Assembly: GCF_031177825.1 (NCBI RefSeq) | Contig: NZ_JAPSKE010000039.1 | Location: 1-45,438 of the forward strand | DNA: 45,438 nucleotides | DNA from: Paenibacillus sp. | GTDB lineage: Bacteria; Bacillota; Bacilli; Paenibacillales; YIM-B00363 | Direction of reading: 5' to 3' | In this document: positions 16,913 to 23,825 of the stretch, piece by piece | How positions within the stretch are numbered: the stretch's first letter is position 1 | Layout of the letters: each line of letters begins with the position of its first letter | The notes under the pieces: generated by a model | The model's database searches: none | What the model saw: only the letters and a program-made list of their open reading frames with translations | What the model was told of the DNA's origin: nothing | Program-made: the position numbers and the translations under genes

Positions 16913-18637
16913 TTAGATCGCCGCGTCGACGCGGCCCATCACGTCCGCCGTCAGCGCGTCGAGCTTCGCCCGCGCGTCGTTCGCGTTCGCGCCCTGCACC
17001 GCGAAATACATTTTAATCTTCGGCTCCGTGCCGGACGGGCGCAAGCAAAACCACGAGCCGTCTTCGAGCACGTATTTCAGGACATTTTCCAAAGGCAAGC
17101 CGTGCACGTCTTCCATATAGTCGAGCCGCTGCGCGACCGCGAGACCCGCGACCGTCGAAGGCGACGAGCCGCGCCATGCGTCCATCAGCCCCCGCATCTT
17201 CTCGAGCCCGTCCTTGCCCTTCAGCGTTCGGGATTGCAGCCCTTCCAAATAATGCCCATGCCGCTCGTACAATCGCTGCAGCACGTCATAAAGCGTCAGT
17301 CCCTGGCGCTTATAATACAATGCCGCTTCGGCGATCAACAACGAGGCGACGACGGCGTCCTTATCCCGCGCGTACGTGCCAGCCAAATAACCGTAGCTTT
17401 CCTCGTACCCGAACACGAACGACCGCTCGCCGGTCCGCTCGAACTCCGTCATTTTCTCGCCTATGTATTTGAAACCCGTCAGCGTGTTCAGCACGTCCGC
17501 CCCGTAATGGCGGGCGACGACGGCGCCGAGCTCGCTTGTTACGATCGTCTTGACGACGACCGGGTTCGCCGGCATCGCGCCGCGAGCCGTCAAACTCTCG
17601 AGCAAGTACTCCGCCAGAATCGCGCCGGTCTGGTTGCCGTTCAGGACCACGTACGCGCCGGAAGGATCCTTTACGACGGCGCCGACGCGGTCGCAATCCG
17701 GATCGGTGCCGAGCAGCAGCTCCGCGCCGGTCTTCTCCCCGAGCGCAATCGCCAATGCGAAAGCGTCCCGCTCCTCCGGGTTCGGTGACTTCACCGTGGA
17801 AAATTGCGAATCCGGCTTCTCCTGCTCGGGCACGACCGTCACGTCGTCGAAGCCCGCCGCGGCCAGCACCGCTCGAACCGGCATGTTGCCGGAGCCGTGA
17901 AGCGGCGTATACACGACGCTGACGCCCACGCCTTCCGCCGCGGCGGCCGCGCCTAACCCCGGATTCGGGCTCGCCCCGACGACCGCGGCCACGTACGCCT
18001 CGTCGATGTCCGCGCCGAGCCAGACGAGCAGACCCGCCGCTTCCGCCGCCTCCCGCTCCATGCGGACGACGTCGCGGAACGACGCCACGCGGGCGATCTC
18101 CGCCATGACGCGCTCGGCCGCGTCCGGCACCAACTGCCCGCCGTCGCTGCCGTACACCTTATAGCCGTTATATTCCGGGGGATTATGCGACGCGGTGACG
18201 ACGATGCCGCCCGTCGCGCCGAGACGGCGCACCGCGAACGACAGCTCCGGCGTCGGCCGCAGGCTTTCGAACACGTATGCCTTCACGCCGTTGCCCGCCA
18301 GCACGAGCGCCGCCTCCAAGGCGAATTCCGGCGACATGAACCGAGAATCGTACGCGATCGCGACCGAACCGGCGTCTCCCGCGACCGAACGAATATAGGC
18401 GGCGAGCCCTTGCGTCGCCCGGCCGACCGTGTACCGGTTCATCCGATTCGTCCCCGCGCCGATGACGCCGCGCAGGCCGCCCGTCCCGAATTCCAGCTCC
18501 CGGTAGAAGCGGTCCTCGATCTCCTTCTCTCGTCCTTCCAATGCCCGGAGCTCCGCTTTCGTCGCCTCGTCGATGCTATCGTCCGTCAGCCACAGCCGAT
18601 ACGCCGTCTCCACCGCATTTCCGTTGTTCGTCATCAT
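16913..18637 (-). CDS. pgcA: Phosphoglucomutase/phosphomannomutase (PgcA type)
   Basis: A 574-residue alpha-D-phosphohexomutase that interconverts hexose 6- and 1-phosphates and supplies nucleotide sugars for glycolipids and wall polymers. The N-terminal FGTGGLRGVIGAGTNRMN is characteristic of the long PgcA/YhxB subgroup. The phosphoserine loop TASHNPPEYNGYK puts the catalytic serine at 150. The magnesium loop GTDPDCDRVG gives Asp312, Asp314 and Asp316. GYEESYGYL is the sugar-binding loop and RPSGTEPKIKMYF near the C-terminus is the phosphate-binding loop. The start is ATGATG after GGAAGGGG. It lies between fabZ and the DUF5693-csaB-tagA group, with 28 bases to fabZ, so it probably belongs to the same transcript and feeds the wall-polymer pathway. 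Confidence 0.93.
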   Translation of the reverse strand: MMTNNGNAVETAYRLWLTDDSIDEATKAELRALEGREKEIEDRFYRELEFGTGGLRGVIGAGTNRMNRYTVGRATQGLAAYIRSVAGDAGSVAIAYDSRFMSPEFALEAALVLAGNGVKAYVFESLRPTPELSFAVRRLGATGGIVVTASHNPPEYNGYKVYGSDGGQLVPDAAERVMAEIARVASFRDVVRMEREAAEAAGLLVWLGADIDEAYVAAVVGASPNPGLGAAAAAEGVGVSVVYTPLHGSGNMPVRAVLAAAGFDDVTVVPEQEKPDSQFSTVKSPNPEERDAFALAIALGEKTGAELLLGTDPDCDRVGAVVKDPSGAYVVLNGNQTGAILAEYLLESLTARGAMPANPVVVKTIVTSELGAVVARHYGADVLNTLTGFKYIGEKMTEFERTGERSFVFGYEESYGYLAGTYARDKDAVVASLLIAEAALYYKRQGLTLYDVLQRLYERHGHYLEGLQSRTLKGKDGLEKMRGLMDAWRGSSPSTVAGLAVAQRLDYMEDVHGLPLENVLKYVLEDGSWFCLRPSGTEPKIKMYFAVQGANANDARAKLDALTADVMGRVDAAI

Positions 18638-18664
18638 CCGCGCCCCTTCCGAAATCCGTTGTCT

Positions 18665-19093
18665 TTAAACTTTCTGCAAAGAAAACATGAGTTCCGCTTC
18701 GGCGACCGTCTTGCCGTCCACCGTCGCTACGCCCGTGCCCTTCCCGATGGAACCTTTCCAACGCGTAATATTCACCTCGAGGCGAAGCGTATCTCCCGGC
18801 GTGACCATGCCGCGGAACCGTGCCCCGTCGATCCCGGCGAAAAACCCGATCTTCTCCTTGTTTTCTTCCACGCTAAGGAGCGCCACCGTGCCGACCTGCG
18901 CCAACGCTTCAATAATAAGTACGCCGGGCATCACCGGAAATTGCGGGAAGTGGCCGACGAAATACGGCTCGTTCATCGAGACGTTCTTAAGGCCGACGGC
19001 GCGAACGCCCGCTTCGACTTCAAGAATGCGATCCACCAATAAGAACGGCGGACGGTGCGGAATAATGTCCTGGATTTGTTTGGCGTCGAGCAT
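18665..19093 (-). CDS. fabZ: 3-hydroxyacyl-[acyl-carrier-protein] dehydratase FabZ
   Basis: A 142-residue hot-dog-fold dehydratase of type II fatty acid synthesis, converting 3-hydroxyacyl-ACP to trans-2-enoyl-ACP. The start MLDAKQIQDIIPHRPPFLLVD has GGAGG seven bases upstream. The catalytic His48 is in the motif PYFVGHFP and Glu62 is in PGVLIIEALAQ. The length is normal for FabZ. The frame stays open for 64 more codons upstream, including an ATG pair with a GGTGGGG site at about 19213, which could give an N-terminal extension of about 40 residues; nothing in it resembles FabZ. The gene order flhO-flhP-...-fabZ is the same as in Bacillus subtilis (ywpB). Confidence 0.93.
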   Translation of the reverse strand: MLDAKQIQDIIPHRPPFLLVDRILEVEAGVRAVGLKNVSMNEPYFVGHFPQFPVMPGVLIIEALAQVGTVALLSVEENKEKIGFFAGIDGARFRGMVTPGDTLRLEVNITRWKGSIGKGTGVATVDGKTVAEAELMFSLQKV

Positions 19094-19163
19094 AATCCAT
19101 CCTCCTTCGGATACAATAACCAATGTCCCTTCGATCGTCTGCAGCGGCGAAGGTTCATATAAG

Positions 19164-19202
19164 AGGGCGCCAGATCCGTCCTGAAGCGGCGGCTGGCGCC
19201 CT
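19164..19202. promoter_or_regulatory. Strong hairpin between a TATAAT box and fabZ
   Basis: A perfect 10-bp stem (AGGGCGCCAG with CTGGCGCCCT), extendable by A-T and wobble pairs, encloses a 19-base loop. It lies downstream of a minus-strand TATAAT (about 19223-19228) and about 70 bases before the fabZ start. It could work as an attenuator in the fabZ leader. The plus strand, not the minus strand, has the T run after it. No FapR-like operator was seen. Confidence 0.4.
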
Positions 19203-19242
19203 TTTCTCATCATAACCCCACCATTATACCGTTCCGCCGAGG

Positions 19243-19271
19243 AAAAAAAAACTCCCTCCGGTCGGAGGGAG
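19243..19271 (-). terminator. Intrinsic terminator after the flagellar genes and epuA-like gene
   Basis: CTCCCTCCG with CGGAGGGAG, a 9-bp perfect stem with a two-base centre, followed on the minus strand by eight T. It separates the flhO-flhP-epuA unit from fabZ, so fabZ needs its own promoter or read-through. Confidence 0.9.
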
Positions 19272-19281
19272 CGAACGCGCT

Positions 19282-19509
19282 TCAATTTTCAGCGAATACC
19301 AAATCCAACATATGCTTCCATGTTTCCCACTGTAAGACGTCGGTCGGATCCCCGCCGCCGAATCGCACATACCCGATGCGAAGCCCCGCATAGAGGCCGA
19401 TGATCAGCAATAAGGGGAAGATCAGCGACCGGCAGATCCGTAACGCGATACGCCATCCCTTGGGAAGGGGGCGCTTCTTCGTCGTCTTCGTTTGCTTTCC
19501 GTTAGACAT
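19282..19509 (-). CDS. Small EpuA-like membrane protein
   Basis: A 75-residue protein starting MSNGKQTKTTKKRPLP, with AAGGTG eight bases upstream of the ATG. Its start overlaps neither neighbour if this ATG is used; an in-frame ATG at 19542 would overlap flhP. The layout is a very basic cytoplasmic N-terminus, one membrane segment (about residues 22-43), a conserved-looking RIGYVRFGGGDPTDVLQWETW segment and a short outside tail. It resembles the EpuA family (often annotated as DNA-directed RNA polymerase subunit beta), which is commonly found just after flhP in Bacillales. The polymerase name is historical and does not describe this protein, whose function I cannot tell from sequence. A terminator follows directly. 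Confidence 0.7.
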   Translation of the reverse strand: MSNGKQTKTTKKRPLPKGWRIALRICRSLIFPLLLIIGLYAGLRIGYVRFGGGDPTDVLQWETWKHMLDLVFAEN

Positions 19510-19534
19510 GCGATTCACACCTTGGGCTTGCATC

Positions 19535-20398
19535 TTATGCACGCAAGTTATTCGTAAGGTTCATTAACGTGTCGCTCGACGTGATCGCTCTCGCATTCAG
19601 CTGGTACGCTCGCTGTACGGTCATGAGCTCGGTCATCTCGTCCGTCAGACTGACATTCGACTGCTCCAAGAAGCCTTGGCGCACCGCGACCTTCTGCCGC
19701 TCGTTCGCATCGTTCGTCGTCGGATCCACTCGCTCCAGCACACCCTCCGCAGCGACGCCCGGAGGCAACGTGAACAAGTTCGATCCGTCGTTGACGAGCA
19801 CTTGCGGACGCACCGCGCGCATGAGCGCCAGCTGGCCCGTCTCGATCGGCTCCGCCTCCGGATTCGAATGGTTCGTGGCGAAGACGCGGCCGGCCTCGTC
19901 GATCCGAATCGAATAGTTCGTCGGAACGACGATCGGGCCGCCGTCGACGCCGCGCACTCGATCCCCTTGCTGCGTCGCGAGAATCATCGAGCCCGGGTTC
20001 GCAGGATCTTGCATGAGCTGGAACGATCCGTCTCGCGTCCAAGCGACGACCGGATCGCCGTTCGCATCGACGCTATTCCGCTGCACCTCGAACAAGCCGT
20101 TGCCTTCGATGCCCAGGTCGAACGGGTTGCCCGTCGAATGGAGCGCCGCCTGTTCCATCGCCAGCTCGATCTGGCCGATCTTGGCGCCCCAGCCTTGCGG
20201 GAACCCGAGCGGCGTCAAGCGGCCCGCTTGTTCGAAGCCCGCAGGCTGTTGGTATACGTTCGTCAGGATGTCCTGGAACGACGCCTCCCGGCGCTTGTAT
20301 CCCGTCGTGTTCACGTTCGCGATATTGTGCGCGATGACGTCCAGCTTCTGCTGCATCGACTGCATCGAGACGAACGCATTAATCATGGAATGGTTCAT
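19535..20398 (-). CDS. flhP: Flagellar hook-basal body protein FlhP (FlgG family)
   Basis: A 287-residue rod/hook-type protein. The N-terminal flagellar rod signature SMQQKLDVIAHNIANVNTTGYKR and the C-terminal QSNVSLTDEMTELMTVQRAYQLNARAI helix are the two ends of the discontinuous coiled-coil domain of FlgG/FlgF proteins. The middle (GNPFDLGIEGNGLFEV, TRDGSF) is the FlgG D1 fold. It is exported by the flagellar type III system and has no Sec signal. It overlaps flhO by four bases (ATGA), so the two are translated together. FlhO/FlhP in Bacillus subtilis are the distal and proximal rod-like proteins. Motility is therefore likely for this organism. Confidence 0.9.
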   Translation of the reverse strand: MNHSMINAFVSMQSMQQKLDVIAHNIANVNTTGYKRREASFQDILTNVYQQPAGFEQAGRLTPLGFPQGWGAKIGQIELAMEQAALHSTGNPFDLGIEGNGLFEVQRNSVDANGDPVVAWTRDGSFQLMQDPANPGSMILATQQGDRVRGVDGGPIVVPTNYSIRIDEAGRVFATNHSNPEAEPIETGQLALMRAVRPQVLVNDGSNLFTLPPGVAAEGVLERVDPTTNDANERQKVAVRQGFLEQSNVSLTDEMTELMTVQRAYQLNARAITSSDTLMNLTNNLRA

Positions 20399-21282
20399 AC
20401 GCGACCTACCTCGTTCACGGCTTTCTCCAAGCTCTTATCGTAAAACTGCACCATGCGTTGATTCGTCTCGTAGGCGCGCGCGGCGGCCATCAAGTCGATC
20501 GTCGCTTGCGTCGGGTCGACGTTCGAACGTTCGATGAAGCCTTGGAACAGCTCCACCTCGTCGCCCTGCTGGATCGCTCCCGGCTCGTCGTCGCCCGGCG
20601 GCAAGCGGAAGTTGCCGTTCCCCTCGCGGATCAGTCGGTTCGGATTGTCGATGCGCACGACCATGAACGAGATCGGGGCTCCGTTCTCGTCCGTCAGCGG
20701 CAAGCCCGAGACACCGTCGATCAGCGTGCCTTGCGGCGTCATCTTGATCTCGGAGACGTTCCGATCGAACTGAATCGGCCGGCGCTCGGAATCGAGCACC
20801 AGGTACCCGTCGGACGTGACGAGTTGGCCCGCCGCGTCGATCGTGAACTTTCCGTTCCGCGTATATTGCTCTTCGCCCGCGCTTGTCCGCACCGCGAACA
20901 TCGCTTGCGGCTGGAACGTCTTCTCCCCTTCCGGCGAGACGTACTTGCCGGAGGCGTCGAAGGCGATGCCCGGAAGCTGAATGTTCGAAACGATGGCGAA
21001 GTCCGACAGGTCTCGGGTTTCCATCAGATCGCCCTGCAGATAAACCGCCGGCGCCTCCTCCGCGAACACCCCGGTGTTGAGGCGTCCGACGCCCGACACA
21101 TGCGCGTTCGTGCCGTCGCCGCCGCCGACCAGCGCGATCAGCATCTCCGGGAACGAACGCTGCACCGCGAAGTTCGCCTTATATCCCGGCGTGTTCAAGT
21201 TGGCGATATTGTTCGTCACCGTATCGTGCCTTCGCTGATTGGCGATCATGCCGGCCGCGGCCGTATTGAGTCCACGCAACAT
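20395..21282 (-). CDS. flhO: Flagellar hook-basal body protein FlhO (FlgF/FlgG family)
   Basis: A 295-residue flagellar rod protein. It begins MLRGLNTAAAGMIANQRRHD followed by the rod motif TNNIANLNTPGYKANF, and ends with GFIERSNVDPTQATIDLMAAARAYETNQRMVQFYD, as in FlgF/FlgG proteins. The middle has the TRNGKFTIDAAGQLV strand pair. GGAGGG precedes the ATG. It is the first gene of a flhO-flhP-epuA unit behind mbl, and a sigma-D-like sequence lies just upstream, which fits late flagellar control as in Bacillus subtilis. Confidence 0.9.
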   Translation of the reverse strand: MLRGLNTAAAGMIANQRRHDTVTNNIANLNTPGYKANFAVQRSFPEMLIALVGGGDGTNAHVSGVGRLNTGVFAEEAPAVYLQGDLMETRDLSDFAIVSNIQLPGIAFDASGKYVSPEGEKTFQPQAMFAVRTSAGEEQYTRNGKFTIDAAGQLVTSDGYLVLDSERRPIQFDRNVSEIKMTPQGTLIDGVSGLPLTDENGAPISFMVVRIDNPNRLIREGNGNFRLPPGDDEPGAIQQGDEVELFQGFIERSNVDPTQATIDLMAAARAYETNQRMVQFYDKSLEKAVNEVGRV

Positions 21283-21327
21283 CGGTAATCCCTCCTGGAG
21301 TGCTTGCTAGCGAAGCTTGTCCTACGT

Positions 21328-21355
21328 TTATCGGACGAAGACGTCCGCTCGATTA
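21328..21355 (-). promoter_or_regulatory. Candidate sigma-D promoter of flhO-flhP
   Basis: On the minus strand TAAT (21352-21355) and TCCGATAA (21328-21335) are 16 bases apart, close to the sigma-D pattern TAAA-N15-GCCGATAT. Part of the sequence can also fold as CGGACG-TCTT-CGTCCG, a hairpin without a T run, so it could instead be a weak mbl 3' structure. Confidence 0.45.
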
Positions 21356-22351
21356 GCGCGGTCTGCGGGAAACTTTATCCAGGTTGTCCAGCATGACGCC
21401 CGTCCCTTTGACGACGCAATGCATCGGGTCTTCCGCGATCAACACCGGCACCCGAAGCTCGTCCATCATCAATTGATCGAGGCCGTGCAGCATCGCGCCG
21501 CCGCCGGTCAAGATGACGCCGCGATCGATGATGTCCGCGGACAGCTCCGGCGGGGTCCGCTCCAGCACCGTCTTCGCGGAAGCGACGATCGAAGCGACCG
21601 GCTCCCACAGCGCTTCGCGCACTTCCCGGGATTGAATCGTAATGGTGAGCGGCAGGCCGCTCACCATGTCTCGGCCGCGAATGTCGATTTCCTCTTGGCG
21701 CCCGTGCGGATCGACCGATCCGATTTTCACCTTGATGTCCTCGCTCGTCCGTTCGCCGATCAGCAGCTTGTACTTGTCCTTGATATACTTCATGATGGCG
21801 GAGTCGAACTTGTCTCCTGCGACCTTGATCGAAGAGGCCGTCACGATGTCGCCCATCGACAAGACGGCCACGTCCGTCGTGCCGCCGCCGATGTCGACCA
21901 CCATGTTGCCGCTAGGCTGGAAAATGTCCATGCCGGCGCCGACCGCCGCCGCTTTCGGTTCTTCCTCCAAAAATACTTCCTTCGCCCCGCTGCGCTCGGC
22001 AGCCTCCTGAATCGCTTTCTTTTCTACGGAGGTGATGTTGGTCGGCGCGCAAATCAAAATCCGAGGGTGGCTGTACCACCGCTTGCCGCCCACTCGGCTG
22101 ATGAAGTGCTTCAACATCATCTCCGTAATTTCGAAATCCGCGATCACGCCGTCCTTCAGGGGACGCACCGCGACGATATTGCCAGGGGTACGACCGACCA
22201 TTCGCCTAGCTTCCTCGCCCACGGCAAGAACTCGTTTCGTCTCGCTCTCGATCGCGACGACGGAAGGTTCGTCAAGGACGACGCCGCGTCCCTTAACGTG
22301 AATGAGAACGTTGGCCGTCCCCAAGTCAATACCGATATCTTTGCCAAACAT
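21353..22351 (-). CDS. mbl: Rod-shape determining actin homolog Mbl (MreB family)
   Basis: A 332-residue bacterial actin that forms membrane-bound filaments guiding cell-wall elongation. The start MFGKDIGIDLGTANVLIHVKG contains the phosphate-1 loop. AVRPLKDGVIADFE, the connecting segment, is typical of MreB proteins. VVDIGGGTTDVAVLS is the phosphate-2 loop, and the adenosine motif GVILTGGGAMLHGLD is near residue 285. GAGGAGG lies eight bases before the ATG. The position between spoIIID and flhO is the Mbl location in Bacillus subtilis, which favours Mbl over MreB or MreBH. A separate promoter candidate lies upstream. Confidence 0.93.
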   Translation of the reverse strand: MFGKDIGIDLGTANVLIHVKGRGVVLDEPSVVAIESETKRVLAVGEEARRMVGRTPGNIVAVRPLKDGVIADFEITEMMLKHFISRVGGKRWYSHPRILICAPTNITSVEKKAIQEAAERSGAKEVFLEEEPKAAAVGAGMDIFQPSGNMVVDIGGGTTDVAVLSMGDIVTASSIKVAGDKFDSAIMKYIKDKYKLLIGERTSEDIKVKIGSVDPHGRQEEIDIRGRDMVSGLPLTITIQSREVREALWEPVASIVASAKTVLERTPPELSADIIDRGVILTGGGAMLHGLDQLMMDELRVPVLIAEDPMHCVVKGTGVMLDNLDKVSRRPR

Positions 22352-22374
22352 CCAAGAATCCTCCTCACGGCGTT

Positions 22375-22392
22375 CCCGCCGAAGAGGGCGGG
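22375..22392 (-). other. GC-rich hairpin in the mbl leader
   Basis: CCCGCC and GGCGGG form a 6-bp stem with a 6-base loop about 12 bases upstream of the mbl Shine-Dalgarno sequence. There is no T run, so it is not a terminator; it might stabilise the mRNA or tune initiation. Confidence 0.35.
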
Positions 22393-22425
22393 CCGAACAA
22401 CCGATGCACCATATTAAGCACGTTA

Positions 22426-22455
22426 ACTATAAGATAATTCGCTGTAAAAAGGCAA
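22426..22455 (-). promoter_or_regulatory. Candidate sigma-A promoter of mbl
   Basis: On the minus strand TTGCCT (22450-22455) and TATAGT (22426-22431) are 18 bases apart. It would start an mbl transcript with a leader of about 70 bases, which fits the need for Mbl in growing cells, when spoIIID is silent. Confidence 0.5.
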
Positions 22456-22519
22456 AATCCTTTTTTGGGAGAAGGGAAATCTTAGATACTCGGTGCCGGA
22501 GCGAACGTTCTTACGGGCG

Positions 22520-22804
22520 CTAAGAACGTCCTGACAATACGGGAGCTGGTTTCGACTTCGTCTTCTTGTATTTGATCTTCGTTGCTTCGCCGCCGCGCAG
22601 GTGGCGGATGGACTTGTGATACTCCAGGATGGTCTTCACTTGATTGGCCAATTCCGGATTGATTTCCGGCAGCCGCTCGGTGAGATCCTTGTGCACCGTG
22701 CTCTTCGATACGCCGAATTCTTTCGCGATCGTGCGAACCGTATTCTTCGTTTCCACAATGCTGCGCCCGATTTTAATCGTTCGCTCCTTAATATAATCGT
22801 GCAC
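22520..22804 (-). CDS. spoIIID: Stage III sporulation transcriptional regulator SpoIIID
   Basis: A 94-residue DNA-binding protein that switches mother-cell gene expression during sporulation, activating or repressing sigma-E and sigma-K genes. The start is GTG (HDYIKERTIKIG follows), eight bases after GGGAGG; the frame is open for 25 more codons but nothing upstream is conserved. The helix-turn-helix TVRTIAKEFGVSKSTVHKDL lies at about residues 22-41, followed by TERLPEINPELANQVK and the basic RHLRGGEATKIKYKK tail, all as in Bacillus subtilis SpoIIID. A sigma-E-like promoter lies just upstream. Confidence 0.95.
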   Translation of the reverse strand: MHDYIKERTIKIGRSIVETKNTVRTIAKEFGVSKSTVHKDLTERLPEINPELANQVKTILEYHKSIRHLRGGEATKIKYKKTKSKPAPVLSGRS

Positions 22805-22840
22805 ACCCCTCGCCTCCCTGTGATCGAGATGTTTGGTACA

Positions 22841-22868
22841 GTATATTGAGGGGTAGACGCACTTATTC
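22841..22868 (-). promoter_or_regulatory. Candidate sigma-E promoter of spoIIID
   Basis: On the minus strand GAATAAG (22862-22868) and CAATATAC (22841-22848) are 13 bases apart, within the 13-15 spacing of sigma-E promoters. The match to the -35 pattern is partial. The predicted leader is about 30 bases. spoIIID is sigma-E dependent in Bacillus subtilis. Confidence 0.45.
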
Positions 22869-22978
22869 TTTGTAGCCAAGCCTGACGAGCCTTTTCCGAC
22901 GATATATTTTCACATTTTCCCGCTTGCCGCCCGCTTCACGCTCGCCGAGCGCCTCGAATCGATTCGCCTCGGCGCGCG

Positions 22979-23011
22979 AAAAAAGCGCGGCGTCGTCTCC
23001 GACACCGCGCT
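22979..23011 (-). terminator. Intrinsic terminator of spoIIQ
   Basis: On the minus strand AGCGCGGTGTC pairs with GACGCCGCGCT (11 bp, one G-T pair) around a GGAGAC loop, followed by six T. It sits 9 bases after the spoIIQ stop codon. Confidence 0.9.
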
Positions 23012-23020
23012 CAGCCGAGC

Positions 23021-23749
23021 TTATTGCTCGATGTAATCCTCCGGATTGACCGGCTGTTTGTTTTCCCAAATTTCGAAGTGCACATGGTTGCCGAGATCCT
23101 TCTCGAGCTCGTTGCGGCCCGACCTCGCGATCATGTCGCCCTTCTTGACTTCGTCGCCTTGCGCGACTTGCACCGACTCGACGCTGGAGTAGATCGTGCT
23201 CAATCCGTTCGCGTGCGTAATCTCGATCAGATGACCGACGACCGGAACTTGCTCGACGCGGGTGACCGTGCCGCTCATCGCCGCCAAGACGTCGAACGCT
23301 TCGTTGTTCGGGCTGGCGAGGTCGATGCCGTAATGAGGCGTGAACGTGTCGCCGTACTCGACCATCGCCGCTTGGTTGTCTTCGTTCGTGTTGTTGACGT
23401 CGAAGAAGCCCAAGATGACTTCCAAGCTGTTATGGTCTTGCACCGGCCATCCGAGCGTCTCCGCTTCCGCCGTGACCGCGACCGCGTCCGGACCTTGCTC
23501 TTCGCCGGTCACGTCGCCGGTGACGGACAGATTCAAGTCGGTCTCGTCGACCGGAGTCGAGGCGTTGTCTTGATACGCCCACATCAGGGTTAGGATGATT
23601 GCCGCAGCTGCGATGTAAGTAGCCGGGAACACCCATTTCTTGCCGAGCAGCCGTTTCCCTACCGAACCCGACGCTCTTGGTCCTTCGACAGGACGGGAAG
23701 TGTGATTTTGCTCCCCCTGCGAAGATTGAATCTTGTTTTCTTCTTTCAT
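23021..23749 (-). CDS. spoIIQ: Forespore engulfment protein SpoIIQ (LytM/M23 domain)
   Basis: A 242-residue forespore membrane protein. It has a basic cytoplasmic tail, one membrane segment (about 38-58), a linker and a LytM domain (about 100-242). SpoIIQ binds SpoIIIAH across the septum in the engulfment and feeding channel. The start is the ATG at 23749, preceded by AGGTGA; a GTG three codons upstream overlaps that site. The LytM motif HYGIDLASP gives His139 and Asp143, and NHVHFEIW gives His222 and His224. All zinc-ligand positions of an active M23 endopeptidase therefore appear present, whereas Bacillus subtilis SpoIIQ has serine in place of the first His. It may be catalytically active. 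A good sigma-F promoter candidate lies directly upstream. The call over a generic M23 peptidase rests on the spoIID-spoIIQ-spoIIID order. Confidence 0.9.
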   Translation of the reverse strand: MKEENKIQSSQGEQNHTSRPVEGPRASGSVGKRLLGKKWVFPATYIAAAAIILTLMWAYQDNASTPVDETDLNLSVTGDVTGEEQGPDAVAVTAEAETLGWPVQDHNSLEVILGFFDVNNTNEDNQAAMVEYGDTFTPHYGIDLASPNNEAFDVLAAMSGTVTRVEQVPVVGHLIEITHANGLSTIYSSVESVQVAQGDEVKKGDMIARSGRNELEKDLGNHVHFEIWENKQPVNPEDYIEQ

Positions 23750-23767
23750 ATCTATCACCTCAGTAGC

Positions 23768-23796
23768 CAGTGTTGCCAGCGCGGACTCTTTTATAC
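23768..23796 (-). promoter_or_regulatory. Candidate sigma-F promoter of spoIIQ
   Basis: On the minus strand GTATA (23792-23796), 14 bases, then GGCAACACTG (23768-23777) fits the sigma-F pattern (GYWTA, then GGNNANANT). Transcription would begin about 12 bases before the ATG, giving a very short leader holding the ribosome-binding site. spoIIQ is a sigma-F gene in Bacillus subtilis. Confidence 0.6.
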
Positions 23797-23825
23797 GTGG
23801 CCCTGTAAGGTGATAGAAAAAAATT

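Noticed and set aside
22505..22529. Perfect 9-bp hairpin spanning the spoIIID stop codon
   Set aside because: No T run follows on either strand, so I do not call it an intrinsic terminator; the function is open.
22863..23069. Open frame of 68 codons on the minus strand between spoIIQ and spoIIID
   Set aside because: It overlaps the end of spoIIQ and its terminator and the spoIIID promoter candidate, and has no ribosome-binding site or recognisable motif.
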